A DNA stretch of 64,000 nt, taken from assembly GCF_902859915.1 (NCBI RefSeq), contig NZ_CADIKK010000029.1:1-64000 (forward strand), written 5' to 3'. This DNA comes from Paraburkholderia ultramafica (lineage in GTDB: Bacteria; Pseudomonadota; Gammaproteobacteria; Burkholderiales; Burkholderiaceae). The translations under genes were made by a program, and so were the position numbers. Below, piece after piece: positions 32,537 through 41,205 of this stretch; the stretch's first letter is position 1, and each line of letters opens with the position of its first letter. The notes under the pieces were generated by a model. The model did not search any database, had not been told where the DNA came from, and saw only the letters and a list, made by a program, of their open reading frames with translations.

Positions 32537-34168
32537 AGACGGTTGCTGCATGGCCTCCGCGGACGCGACCGGCACCACGGTCAGCGTCAGTCCGCGCCGC
32601 GCGGTCACGCGCACCGGCTGGCCCGCCGCGACCGGGGCCGTGCTGGACACCCGCCAGCGCTCGCCCTGCACGCGCGCCCAGCCCTCCGGCGCGCCACCCG
32701 CCGTCGCGTGCTCAAGCGCGAGACCGCCGTCGAGCACCACGCCGACGCTGCCGATCAGCCCTTCCGAGCCAGTCACCACGGGCCGGCGCCGCGCGCGCAA
32801 CGCAAGCCTCGACACGCCGAGCACAAACACCACGCTGAACACGACGACGGCGGCGATCAGCGGCAATGGGATGCCGTAGCCGGGCACGTCGGTGTCCATC
32901 AGCATCAACGCGCCGATCACGAACGCGACCACGCCGCCGAAGCCTAGCGAGCCGAAGGTCGGCAGGAACGCCTCGCCGATCAGGAACGCGATGCCAAGAA
33001 AGATCAGACTGAGGCCGACATAGCTGATCGGCAGCATCTGCATCGCGAACAGGCCGATCAGCAGGCTGATCGCGCCGACCACGCCGGGCAGCACGAAGCC
33101 CGGATTGGCGAACTCGAAGAACAGCCCGTACATGCCGATCATCAGCAGCACCAGCGCGACGCTGGGGTCGGTGATGACCGCGAGGAAATGACTGCGCCAG
33201 TCGGCTTCGAGCGTGATGAGCGGCGCGTGCGCGGTGTGGAGCGTGACATTGCCGCTGCTCGTGGTGAGCGTGCGGCCGTCCACCTGGCGCAGCAGGTCGG
33301 GGACGTCGCGCGCGACCAGATCGACGACGTGCTGCGCGAGCGCGTCCTCCGCCGACAGGCTCACGGCTTCGCGGACCGCGCGCTCGGCCCATTCGATATT
33401 GCGCCCGCGCATCTGCGCGAGGCCGCGGATGTAGGCGGCCGCGTCGTGGACCTGCTTGCGCAGTTCGGTCGATTGGGTGTCGAGCGGGAGTGCACTGGCG
33501 GCTTCGCTGGCGGAAGCGGCGGACGCGGCGGAAGCGGTCGGCGAGGCCGTCGACGGGTTCGATGCACCGCCACCAGCGCCAGCACCAGGCAGCCCGGGCG
33601 TACCAGGTGTGCCAGGTACACCCGGAGACCCACCCGGCAACCCCGGCGCCCCTCCGCCCCCAGGCGGCTCAGCCCCGCCAATTCCCATCTGCACCGGCGT
33701 CGCCGCGCCGAGATTGGTGCCCGGCGCCATCGCCGCGATATGGCTGGCATAGACGATATACGTGCCGGCGCTCGCCGCACGCGCGCCGCTCGGCGCGATG
33801 AAGGTGGCGACCGGCACCGGCGAGCCGAGAATCGCCTTGATGATCTGCCGCATCGACGTATCCAGCCCGCCCGGCGTGTCGAGCTGCAGCACCGCGAGTT
33901 GCGCGTGCTCGTCGGCCGCGCGTTGCAGGCTGCGCACGATGAAGTCGGCGCTGCCCGGGCCGATCGCGCCGTTCACCGGAATCACCACGACGCTATTGCG
34001 GGCGATCGCCGCGTGCAACGGCGCCGCGAATTCGCACGACGCGAATCCGAATGCCAACAGCACGCCAAGCGCGGTAATGCCGCGCATCAACCGGCCCACG
34101 ACGCCGCCACGGATAACCGGCATGCGCGAACCAGACTGCCGGAACGGGAGACGCGGATACGTGCTCAT
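32513..34168 (-). CDS. NfeD-family membrane serine protease with collagen-like insert
   Basis: A ClpP-class protease fused to a membrane domain and a C-terminal OB fold, about 551 residues from ATG 34168. After a signal or anchor (about 28-53) come DTPGGLDTSMRQII and GARAASAGTYIVYAS, with nucleophile Ser133. The general-base Lys is probably K238 in TELRKQVHDAAAYIR. Between them, residues about 160-230 form an unusual insert: a GAPGLPGG...PGVPGTPGTPGLPG run followed by Ala/Ser-rich sequence. Four or five helices follow, then the OB domain (GSEGLIGSVGVVLDGG...EGWARVQGERW). The partner slipin follows downstream. The last eight codons come from a hairpin repeat. Confidence 0.88.
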   Translation of the reverse strand: MSTYPRLPFRQSGSRMPVIRGGVVGRLMRGITALGVLLAFGFASCEFAAPLHAAIARNSVVVIPVNGAIGPGSADFIVRSLQRAADEHAQLAVLQLDTPGGLDTSMRQIIKAILGSPVPVATFIAPSGARAASAGTYIVYASHIAAMAPGTNLGAATPVQMGIGGAEPPGGGGAPGLPGGSPGVPGTPGTPGLPGAGAGGGASNPSTASPTASAASAASASEAASALPLDTQSTELRKQVHDAAAYIRGLAQMRGRNIEWAERAVREAVSLSAEDALAQHVVDLVARDVPDLLRQVDGRTLTTSSGNVTLHTAHAPLITLEADWRSHFLAVITDPSVALVLLMIGMYGLFFEFANPGFVLPGVVGAISLLIGLFAMQMLPISYVGLSLIFLGIAFLIGEAFLPTFGSLGFGGVVAFVIGALMLMDTDVPGYGIPLPLIAAVVVFSVVFVLGVSRLALRARRRPVVTGSEGLIGSVGVVLDGGLALEHATAGGAPEGWARVQGERWRVSSTAPVAAGQPVRVTARRGLTLTVVPVASAEAMQQPSCMGRSRR

Positions 34169-34252
34169 CGCTGACGGCTGCCGCGCCCGGTCGACAGATA
34201 TCGGCCGGCGCGGGCCGATACCCCACAAGAAGGCTGGCCTGCCGCTTACAGC

Positions 34253-35290
34253 TTAGTCCGATTCCGCGCGCTGCGTGAAATCCGCACGCGCCGGCCGGTA
34301 GTCGGTCGGCCGCATGCCGGTCCATTTGCGGAACGCGCGATGAAACGCGCTCGGCTCCGCAAAGCCGATCGCGCTGGCGATGTCGGCGATCGTGCGATGG
34401 CTGCCCTGCAATTCGCCGATCGCGATGTCGCGCCGCAAGTCGTCCTTGATCGACTGGTACGTATAGCCTTCCTGTTTCAAACGCCGCCGCATCGTGGCCT
34501 CGGCGACGTGCAGGCGCGCGGCCATCTGATCGGCTGCGGGCCAGCCGGCCATCGGCAGCGCGCGCAGCGTCTTGCGCACGCGCGTGGCGAGCGAGCCGGC
34601 ATTGCGGTACTTGACGATGAAGCTGCCGGGCGCATCGCGCAGGAACGGCTTGACCGACTGGGTGGTCTGGATCACGGGCAGTTCGAGAAAGGACGGCGCG
34701 AGATCGACATACGACTCGGCTTGATCGAACCTCATCTGATCGCAGAACATCAGGCGGTATTCGTGCGCGGCGGGCGGCGCGGCGCAGCGAAAGCGCGCTT
34801 CGAGCAACGGAATGCGCCGCCCGACCAGCCAGCACAGCAGACCGTACACGAGGATGAAGTAGGTCGCGTAGGCGAACATGGCGGGCGCCGGCGCGCCTTC
34901 GCGCTCGACGAACCGGAGCCGCACGCGCTCGGCGTCGGTCTCGATGCGCGCGCCGAGATCGTCGAGCACGAGGCGCATGAAGCCGACCGCGCGCGCGAGC
35001 GCCTGCGCGCCGTTGCGCGCGGTCAGCGCCGTTTGCGTCATCGCGATGAAGCTGCCGCTTTTCATGCGATGCGAATCCTGGCCGAAGAACTCGTCGTCCA
35101 ACGCGCGCGCGATGCTGGCCCATAGCGCGCCGTATTGCGCCGACGACACCCGGCTCTTCGGCGACGCCAGCATCGGCGCCGCGATGCCGGCGGCTTCGGC
35201 GAGCGGCAGCGCGTCAAGCCCGCGCGCCCGCGCGAGCGCCAAGGTCTCCTCGACCAGACTGACGGAAATCGTGCCCTTGTCGGTTTTCAT
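34253..35290 (-). CDS. AraC-family regulator, probable valine/isobutyrate operon activator
   Basis: A 345-residue regulator with an N-terminal Arabinose_bd-type domain (about residues 20-205, LVEETLALARARGLDALPLAEAAG) and a C-terminal AraC HTH domain. The HTH part has MAARLHVAEATMRRRLKQEG, IAIGELQGSHRTIADIASAIG and PSAFHRAFRKWTGMRPTDYRPA (in parts). This layout matches OruR/MmsR-like activators. It is divergent from the acyl-CoA dehydrogenase that begins the mmsA-mmsB operon, so it may be the MmsR equivalent. The start ATG 35290 is the first one consistent with the family. Confidence 0.85.
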   Translation of the reverse strand: MKTDKGTISVSLVEETLALARARGLDALPLAEAAGIAAPMLASPKSRVSSAQYGALWASIARALDDEFFGQDSHRMKSGSFIAMTQTALTARNGAQALARAVGFMRLVLDDLGARIETDAERVRLRFVEREGAPAPAMFAYATYFILVYGLLCWLVGRRIPLLEARFRCAAPPAAHEYRLMFCDQMRFDQAESYVDLAPSFLELPVIQTTQSVKPFLRDAPGSFIVKYRNAGSLATRVRKTLRALPMAGWPAADQMAARLHVAEATMRRRLKQEGYTYQSIKDDLRRDIAIGELQGSHRTIADIASAIGFAEPSAFHRAFRKWTGMRPTDYRPARADFTQRAESD

Positions 35291-35373
35291 AGGTGTGTGG
35301 CCTGGCTGGCAAAAGCGCTCAGCATTTTCCTTATGGCGGTTCGCTAAGCCCCTGAAATTGCGGATCAAATAAG

Positions 35374-35390
35374 ACTGGGATAGTACCAGT
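35374..35390. promoter_or_regulatory. Inverted repeat in the AraC/acyl-CoA dehydrogenase intergenic region
   Basis: ACTGG (35374-35378) and CCAGT (35386-35390) form a 5-bp dyad with a 7-base spacer. The dyad lies in an AT-richer stretch about 85 bases from the AraC start and 160 bases before the dehydrogenase start. It is a candidate binding site for the divergent regulator. Confidence 0.35.
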
Positions 35391-35549
35391 ATGGCAAATG
35401 CGCTCAACCAGATTGATCGGGCTGAGCATCGAAGCTGGCCGGCGGCTTCCCTACACTTGCCCTCAACCGATCGCGCAACCCGCCTGCATCGAACCACGAC
35501 GGCGAGCCGGCGCACCCGCTGCGAGCAGACGCACAGGACAGGACAGCCC

Positions 35550-36683
35550 ATGGACAGCTTCTACACCAACGAGCAACGGATGATCCGCGACGCTGCTCGC
35601 GACTTCGCCACCGAACGCCTGGCGCCGCACGCGGCGCAATGGGATCGCGACGCGCAACTGCCCGCGGATGTCGTCACGCAGATGGGCGAGCTCGGCTTTC
35701 TCGGCATGATCGTGCCGCCGGAGTGGGGCGGTTCGTACACCGACTACGTCGCCTATGCGCTCGCGCTCGAAGAGATCGCCGCGGGCTGCGCCGCGTGCGC
35801 CACGTTGATGAGCGTGCACAATTCGGTCGGCTGCGGGCCGATCCTCAACTTCGGCAGCGCCGCGCAAAAGGACCGCTATCTGCAGGACCTCGCGACCGGC
35901 CGGCGGATCGGCGCGTTCTGTCTGACCGAGCCACAAGCCGGCTCCGAGGCGAATAACCTGCGCTCGCGCGCGGTGCTGCGCGACGGCAACTGGATTCTCA
36001 ACGGCAGCAAGCAGTTCGTGACCAACGGCGCACGCGCCGACCTTGCGATCGTGTTCGCGGTTACCGATCCCGAGCGCGGCAAGCGCGGCCTGTCCGCGTT
36101 CATCGTGCCGACCAGTACGCCGGGCTTCAACGTCGGCAAGCCGGAGCACAAGCTCGGCATTCGCGCGTCGGACACCTGTCCGATTTCGTTCGACGACTGC
36201 GCGGTGCCCGAAGCGAATCTGCTCGGCGAGCCGGGCGAAGGCTTGCGCATTGCGCTATCGAATCTCGAAGGCGGGCGGATCGGCATTGCCGCGCAGGCGG
36301 TCGGCATCGCGCGGGCCGCGTTCGACGCCGCGCGTCGCTACGCGAACGAGCGCGTGCAGTTCGGCAAGCCGCTCAAGGACCATCAGACCATCGCCAACAT
36401 GCTCGCCGACATGGCCACGCGCCTGAATGCCGCGCGCCTGCTCATGCATCACGCGGCGCGGCTGCGCTCGGCGGGTCAGCCGTGTTTGTCGGAGGCGTCG
36501 CAGGCTAAGCTGTTCGCGTCGGAACTGGCTGAACAGATCTGCTCGAGCGCGATCCAGATTCACGGCGGCTATGGCTATCTCGAGGATTATGCGGTGGAGC
36601 GCCACTACCGCGATGCCCGCATCACGCAGATTTACGAAGGGACTAGCGAGGTGCAGCGGATGGTGATCGCGCGCCATGTCTAA
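35550..36683 (+). CDS. Acyl-CoA dehydrogenase, probable isobutyryl-CoA dehydrogenase
   Basis: An FAD flavoprotein of 377 residues starting at ATG 35550 (MDSFYTNEQRMIRDAARDFA). It has FCLTEPQAGSEANNLRSRAV (FAD/substrate loop), GRIGIAAQAVGIARAAFD, the YANERVQFGKPL signature and the catalytic glutamate in QIYEGTSEVQRMVIARHV. It would convert isobutyryl-CoA to methacrylyl-CoA, matching the downstream hydratase, hydrolase, mmsB and mmsA genes. The exact acyl preference is inferred from context; 2-methylbutyryl-CoA is also plausible. Confidence 0.87.
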   Translation: MDSFYTNEQRMIRDAARDFATERLAPHAAQWDRDAQLPADVVTQMGELGFLGMIVPPEWGGSYTDYVAYALALEEIAAGCAACATLMSVHNSVGCGPILNFGSAAQKDRYLQDLATGRRIGAFCLTEPQAGSEANNLRSRAVLRDGNWILNGSKQFVTNGARADLAIVFAVTDPERGKRGLSAFIVPTSTPGFNVGKPEHKLGIRASDTCPISFDDCAVPEANLLGEPGEGLRIALSNLEGGRIGIAAQAVGIARAAFDAARRYANERVQFGKPLKDHQTIANMLADMATRLNAARLLMHHAARLRSAGQPCLSEASQAKLFASELAEQICSSAIQIHGGYGYLEDYAVERHYRDARITQIYEGTSEVQRMVIARHV

Positions 36684-36831
36684 ACGCGAGTCGAACGGCG
36701 TTTGAGCGCAAAATAGCCTGGGCGTCGAGCTTAGGCGGAACATAAGCCAAACACAAGCGGAGCACCCGCAGGGCAGCGGCGCAACAGCGGAATAAAGAGC
36801 GGAGCGCATACCGCGCGATCAGCAACTGCGT

Positions 36832-36913
36832 TGCATGGGATCGGAGTAAGCGCTATGGGACCAGGGTAAGCGCTGAAGCGCCAACCCTGGTCGACACGCT
36901 AACTCCGATCGAC
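36832..36913 (+). repeat. Nested hairpin repeat upstream of the acyl-CoA ligase gene
   Basis: An inner unit folds as GACCAGGGT (36859-36867) with ACCCTGGTC (36884-36892) around GCGC-TGAA-GCGC. It sits in the loop of an outer stem GATCGGAGT (36839-36847) with ACTCCGATC (36902-36910). Outer and inner arms belong to the same family as the units at 32444-32536, with compensated base changes. The element ends about 20 bases before the ligase start region. Confidence 0.85.
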
Positions 36914-36934
36914 ATAGGAGACGAGGAGACGACG

Positions 36935-38626
36935 ATGACTGCAGCGAAAGCCTTTTTCGACGCGCGCGATCTGTTATTGCGCCATCGAACCGACTACGAC
37001 CGTGCCTACCGCGAATTCGCGTGGCCAGCGTTGGACGAGTTCAACTGGGCGCTCGACTACTTCGATGTGATCGCACGCGACAACCACAACCCCGCGCTGT
37101 GGATCGTCGACGATCCCGCCAGCGACGGCCTGCGGCTGTCGTACGCGCAGATGTCGGAGCGCTCGGCGCGCATGGCGAACTTCCTGCGCGATGCTGGCGT
37201 GGGGCGCGGCGACCACGTGCTGCTGATGCTGCCGAACCGCGTCGAACTGTGGGACGTGATGCTCGCGGCGATGAAGCTCGGCGCGATCGTGCTGCCCGCC
37301 ACCACCCAGCTTTCCGCCGACGACGTGCGCGACCGCGTGCAGATCGGCGGCGCGAAGTTCGTGGTGGTCGATAGCGCCGAGCTGGCCAAGTTCGATACGC
37401 TCGACGTGCCGCTCACGCGCTTCTCGGTCGGTGCGCCGCGCGACGGCTGGATCGATCTGGCCGCCGCGGCTCAAGCGTCGCCGCAATTCACGCCCGACGG
37501 CGTCACGCGCGCCACCGATACGCTGCTGCTGTACTTCACGTCGGGCACGACGTCGAAGCCGAAGCTGGTCGAGCACACGCATCAAAGCTATCCGGTCGGC
37601 CATCTGTCGACGATGTACTGGATCGGCCTGCAACCGAACGACATCCATTGGAACATCAGCTCGCCGGGTTGGGCCAAGCACGCGTGGAGCTGCTTCTTCG
37701 CGCCGTGGAATGCGCAGGCCTGCGTGTTCGTGTTCAACTTCGCGCGCTTCGTGCCGAAAGACACGCTGAACGTGCTGGCGCGTTTCAACGTCACGACGCT
37801 GTGCGCGCCGCCGACCGTTTGGCGCATGCTGGTGCAGGAGCATCTCGCGGACTATCCGGTCAAGCTGCGCGAGATCGTCGGCGCGGGCGAGCCGTTGAAC
37901 CCGGAGATCATCGAACGGGTGAAACACGCGTGGGGCATCACGATTCGCGACGGCTTCGGCCAGACCGAGACCACCTGCCAGATCGGCAACTCGCCGGGGC
38001 AGCCGGTCGTCGCCGGTTCGATGGGACGCCCGCTGCCGGGCTACCGGATCGAACTTGTCGACGCCGACGATCAGCCTGTCACCGAGGGCGAAATCGCGCT
38101 GCCTTTGAACGAGCGTCCGCTCGGTCTGATGACCGGCTATGCGAACAATGCCAACGCCACCGCGCAGGCGATGCGCAACGGCTTCTACCGCACCTCCGAT
38201 GTCGCGCTGCGCCGCGACGACGGCTACTACGTGTACGTCGGCCGCGCCGACGACGTTTTCAAATCTTCCGACTACCGCCTGAGTCCGTTCGAACTCGAAA
38301 GCGTGCTGATCGAACACGAGGCGATCGGCGAAGCGGCCGTGGTGCCGAGCGCCGATGCGCTGCGTTTGTCGGTGCCCAAGGCGTTCGTTACCGTGCGCCA
38401 GGGCTACGAAGCCGGACCCGAACTCGCGCGCGCGGTGTTCGCGTTCTCGCGCGAAAAACTCGCACCGTACAAGCGGATTCGCCGTCTGCAATTCAGCGAA
38501 CTGCCGAAAACCATCTCCGGCAAGATCCGCCGCGTCGAGTTGCGGCGCCGTGAAATGGAGCGCGAAGCCGAACCCGCGCGTCTGCCAGGCGAGTACTGGG
38601 AAGAGGATTTCCCGGAGCTGCGTTGA
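36935..38626 (+). CDS. AMP-forming acyl-CoA ligase
   Basis: A 563-residue ANL-superfamily enzyme that activates a carboxylate to its CoA thioester using ATP. Motifs are LLYFTSGTTSKPKLVEHTH (P-loop, A3), GFGQTET (A5), YYVYVGRADDVFKSSDYRLSP (A7-A8) and LPKTISGKIRRVELRR (A10, with catalytic Lys). It is nearest to the acetyl/medium-chain synthetase group. Within a valine operon, its substrate could be isobutyrate or another branched short-chain acid, feeding isobutyryl-CoA to the dehydrogenase upstream. The start is ATG 36935, with GGAGACGAGGAGACG before it. Confidence 0.87.
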   Translation: MTAAKAFFDARDLLLRHRTDYDRAYREFAWPALDEFNWALDYFDVIARDNHNPALWIVDDPASDGLRLSYAQMSERSARMANFLRDAGVGRGDHVLLMLPNRVELWDVMLAAMKLGAIVLPATTQLSADDVRDRVQIGGAKFVVVDSAELAKFDTLDVPLTRFSVGAPRDGWIDLAAAAQASPQFTPDGVTRATDTLLLYFTSGTTSKPKLVEHTHQSYPVGHLSTMYWIGLQPNDIHWNISSPGWAKHAWSCFFAPWNAQACVFVFNFARFVPKDTLNVLARFNVTTLCAPPTVWRMLVQEHLADYPVKLREIVGAGEPLNPEIIERVKHAWGITIRDGFGQTETTCQIGNSPGQPVVAGSMGRPLPGYRIELVDADDQPVTEGEIALPLNERPLGLMTGYANNANATAQAMRNGFYRTSDVALRRDDGYYVYVGRADDVFKSSDYRLSPFELESVLIEHEAIGEAAVVPSADALRLSVPKAFVTVRQGYEAGPELARAVFAFSREKLAPYKRIRRLQFSELPKTISGKIRRVELRRREMEREAEPARLPGEYWEEDFPELR

Positions 38627-38703
38627 TTATTTTTATTTCCCCTTATTCAAGTCATCACCGTTACTCTCCGGCCGCCGCGCGGCCACTGCACAGGAGTTTC
38701 AGC

Positions 38704-40245
38704 ATGAGCGCAATTGCTTCGAACCATGCCGGGCGCGACGCTGCCGGCGCCATCGCCACCGTCAAGCTGCTGATCAACGGTGAGTTCGTCGAATCGAAGA
38801 CCAGCGAATGGCGCGATATCGTCAACCCCGCCACGCAGGAGGTGCTGGCGCGCGTGCCGTTCGCCACCGCCGACGAAGTCAACGAAGCGATCCACAGCGC
38901 GCACGCCGCGTTCAGCACCTGGAAGGACACGCCGATCGGCGCGCGCATGCGCATCATGCTGAAGTACCAGGCGTTGATTCGCGAGCATCTGCCGCGCATC
39001 GCGAAGACCTTGAGCGCCGAGCAGGGCAAGACGATTCCCGATGCCGAAGGCGACATCTTCCGCGGCCTCGAAGTGGTCGAGCACGCGTGCTCGATCGGCA
39101 CCTTGCAGCAGGGCGAATTCGCGGAGAACGTGGCGGGCGGCGTCGACACCTACACGCTGCGCCAGCCGCTCGGCGTCTGCGCAGGCATCACGCCGTTCAA
39201 CTTCCCCGCGATGATCCCGCTGTGGATGTTCCCGATGGCGATCGTCTGCGGCAATACCTTCGTGCTCAAACCGTCGGAGCAGGATCCACTGTCGACGATG
39301 CAGCTAGTCGAACTCGCGCTCGAAGCCGGCGTGCCGAAGGGTGTGCTGAACGTGGTGCACGGCGGCAAGGACGTGGTCGATGCGCTCTGCACGCACGAGT
39401 TGATCAAGGCGATTTCGTTCGTCGGTTCGACGGCGGTCGGCACGCACGTGTACCGCCTCGGCAGCGAGCACGGCAAGCGCGTGCAATCGATGATGGGCGC
39501 GAAGAATCACGCGGTGGTGCTGCCCGACGCGAACCGCGAGCAGACCTTGAACGCATTGGCGGGTGCGGGATTCGGCGCGGCCGGCCAGCGCTGCATGGCG
39601 ACCTCGGTGGTGGTGCTGGTGGGTGCCGCGCAACAATGGCTACCTGAACTCGTTGCGAAGGCGAAGACGCTCAAGGTCAACGCGGGCAATGAGCCGAACA
39701 CGGACATCGGCCCGGTGGTCTCGCGCGCGGCGAAGCAACGCATTCTCGGCCTGATCGAAGCGGGCGTGAAAGAAGGCGCGACGCTCGCGCTCGACGGCCG
39801 CGACGTGAAGGTGCCCGGCTACGAGCAGGGCAACTTTATCGGCCCGACGGTGTTCACAGGTGTCACCACCGAGATGGAAATCTATCGCACCGAAATTTTC
39901 GGTCCGGTGCTGCAGGTGCTGAACGTCGCCACGCTCGACGACGCGATCGCGCTCGTCAATCGCAATCCGTTCGGCAACGGCGTTGGCCTGTTCACGCAGA
40001 GCGGCGCGGCGGCGCGCAAATTCCAGAGCGAGATCGATATCGGCCAGGTCGGCATCAACATTCCGATTCCGGTGCCGGTGCCGTTCTTCAGCTTCACCGG
40101 CTCGCGCGGCTCGAAGCTCGGCGACCTCGGCCCGTACGGCAAACAGGTCGTGCAGTTCTACACGCAGACCAAGACCGTCACGGCCCGCTGGTTCGACGAC
40201 GACACGCTCAACGACGGCGTCAACACGACCATCAGCCTGCGCTGA
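38704..40245 (+). CDS. mmsA: Methylmalonate-semialdehyde dehydrogenase (CoA-acylating)
   Basis: The enzyme converts (S)-methylmalonate semialdehyde, NAD and CoA to propionyl-CoA and CO2. The 513-residue ALDH from ATG 38704 has ITPFNFPAMIPLWMFPMAI, typical of MmsA. It also has KPSEQDPLS, FVGSTAVG, MMGAKNHAVVLPDA, catalytic Cys in GAAGQRCMATSVVV, and VPFFSFTGSRGSKLGD. GAKNHAVV replaces the general-base Glu region of ordinary ALDHs, as expected for CoA-acylating enzymes. An AGGAG lies a few bases before the start. mmsB follows 48 bases later. Confidence 0.95.
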   Translation: MSAIASNHAGRDAAGAIATVKLLINGEFVESKTSEWRDIVNPATQEVLARVPFATADEVNEAIHSAHAAFSTWKDTPIGARMRIMLKYQALIREHLPRIAKTLSAEQGKTIPDAEGDIFRGLEVVEHACSIGTLQQGEFAENVAGGVDTYTLRQPLGVCAGITPFNFPAMIPLWMFPMAIVCGNTFVLKPSEQDPLSTMQLVELALEAGVPKGVLNVVHGGKDVVDALCTHELIKAISFVGSTAVGTHVYRLGSEHGKRVQSMMGAKNHAVVLPDANREQTLNALAGAGFGAAGQRCMATSVVVLVGAAQQWLPELVAKAKTLKVNAGNEPNTDIGPVVSRAAKQRILGLIEAGVKEGATLALDGRDVKVPGYEQGNFIGPTVFTGVTTEMEIYRTEIFGPVLQVLNVATLDDAIALVNRNPFGNGVGLFTQSGAAARKFQSEIDIGQVGINIPIPVPVPFFSFTGSRGSKLGDLGPYGKQVVQFYTQTKTVTARWFDDDTLNDGVNTTISLR

Positions 40246-40293
40246 CCGCGTGATGAGCGCGCGCTGAGCGAGCAGACACACGGAGACGACATC

Positions 40294-41205
40294 ATGAAAA
40301 TTGGCTTTATCGGACTCGGCAACATGGGCGCGCCGATGGCGCACAACCTGCTGAAGGCGGGCCACACGGTCAACGTATTCGACCTGAACGCGCAAGCCGT
40401 GCAGGCGCTCGTCGAGGCGGGCGCGAAAGCGGCCGGGTCGCCGAAAGCGGCCGTGACCGATGTGGAGTGCGTGATCACGATGCTGCCCGCCGCGGCGCAT
40501 GTCCGCAGCGTGCTGAGCGCGGACGACGGTGTGTTCGCCGGCATCGCGAAGGGTGTGACGATCATCGATTCGAGCACGATCGATCCCGCCAGCGTGAAGG
40601 CGTTCGCCGAACTCGCGGCGCAGCATGGCAACACCTTCGTCGATGCGCCGGTATCGGGCGGCACCGGCGGCGCGGCGGCGGGCACGCTGACCTTCATGGT
40701 CGGCGGCAGCGCGAGCGCGTATGAACAGGTCAAGCCGGTGTTGTCTGCGATGGGGAAAAACATCGTGCATTGCGGCGATACCGGCACCGGCCAGGTCGCG
40801 AAGATCTGCAACAACCTCGTGCTCGGCATCACGATGGCTGGCGTGGCCGAGGCGATGTCGCTCGGCGTTGCGCTAGGCATTGACGCGAAGGTGCTCGGCG
40901 GCATCATCAATACGTCGACCGGGCGTTGCTGGAGTTCGGACACGTATAACCCGATGCCCGGCGTGATCGACACCGCGCCGTCGAGTCGCGGCTATACCGG
41001 CGGCTTCGGCACCGACCTGATGCTCAAGGATCTGGGTCTCGCCACCGACGCTGCCCGGTCCGCGCGTCAGCCGGTCTATCTCGGCGCGCTCGCGCAGCAG
41101 CTTTATCAAACGATGAGCGCGAAAGGCGCGGGACGTCTGGACTTTTCGGCGGTCATCAAGCTCTATCGCAACGACAATGACACCGGCAAGGACGGAGACG
41201 CGTGA
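40294..41205 (+). CDS. mmsB: 3-hydroxyisobutyrate dehydrogenase
   Basis: The enzyme oxidises 3-hydroxyisobutyrate to methylmalonate semialdehyde with NAD. The 303 residues open with the family fingerprint MKIGFIGLGNMGAPMAHNLL, followed by DAPVSGGTGGAAAGTLTFMVGG, the catalytic Lys in GQVAKICNNLVLG and a C-terminal GFGTDLMLKDLGLA. It belongs to the beta-hydroxyacid dehydrogenase family. The stop overlaps the next start region (TGATG), so translation of the hydratase is coupled. Confidence 0.95.
   Translation: MKIGFIGLGNMGAPMAHNLLKAGHTVNVFDLNAQAVQALVEAGAKAAGSPKAAVTDVECVITMLPAAAHVRSVLSADDGVFAGIAKGVTIIDSSTIDPASVKAFAELAAQHGNTFVDAPVSGGTGGAAAGTLTFMVGGSASAYEQVKPVLSAMGKNIVHCGDTGTGQVAKICNNLVLGITMAGVAEAMSLGVALGIDAKVLGGIINTSTGRCWSSDTYNPMPGVIDTAPSSRGYTGGFGTDLMLKDLGLATDAARSARQPVYLGALAQQLYQTMSAKGAGRLDFSAVIKLYRNDNDTGKDGDA

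Noticed and set aside
33188..34174. Long plus-strand frame opposite nfeD
   Set aside because: Shadow of the NfeD gene; composition is Arg/Ala-rich and there is no start signal.
36974..38491. 505-codon minus-strand frame opposite the acyl-CoA ligase gene
   Set aside because: Antisense shadow; the ligase has all adenylation motifs.
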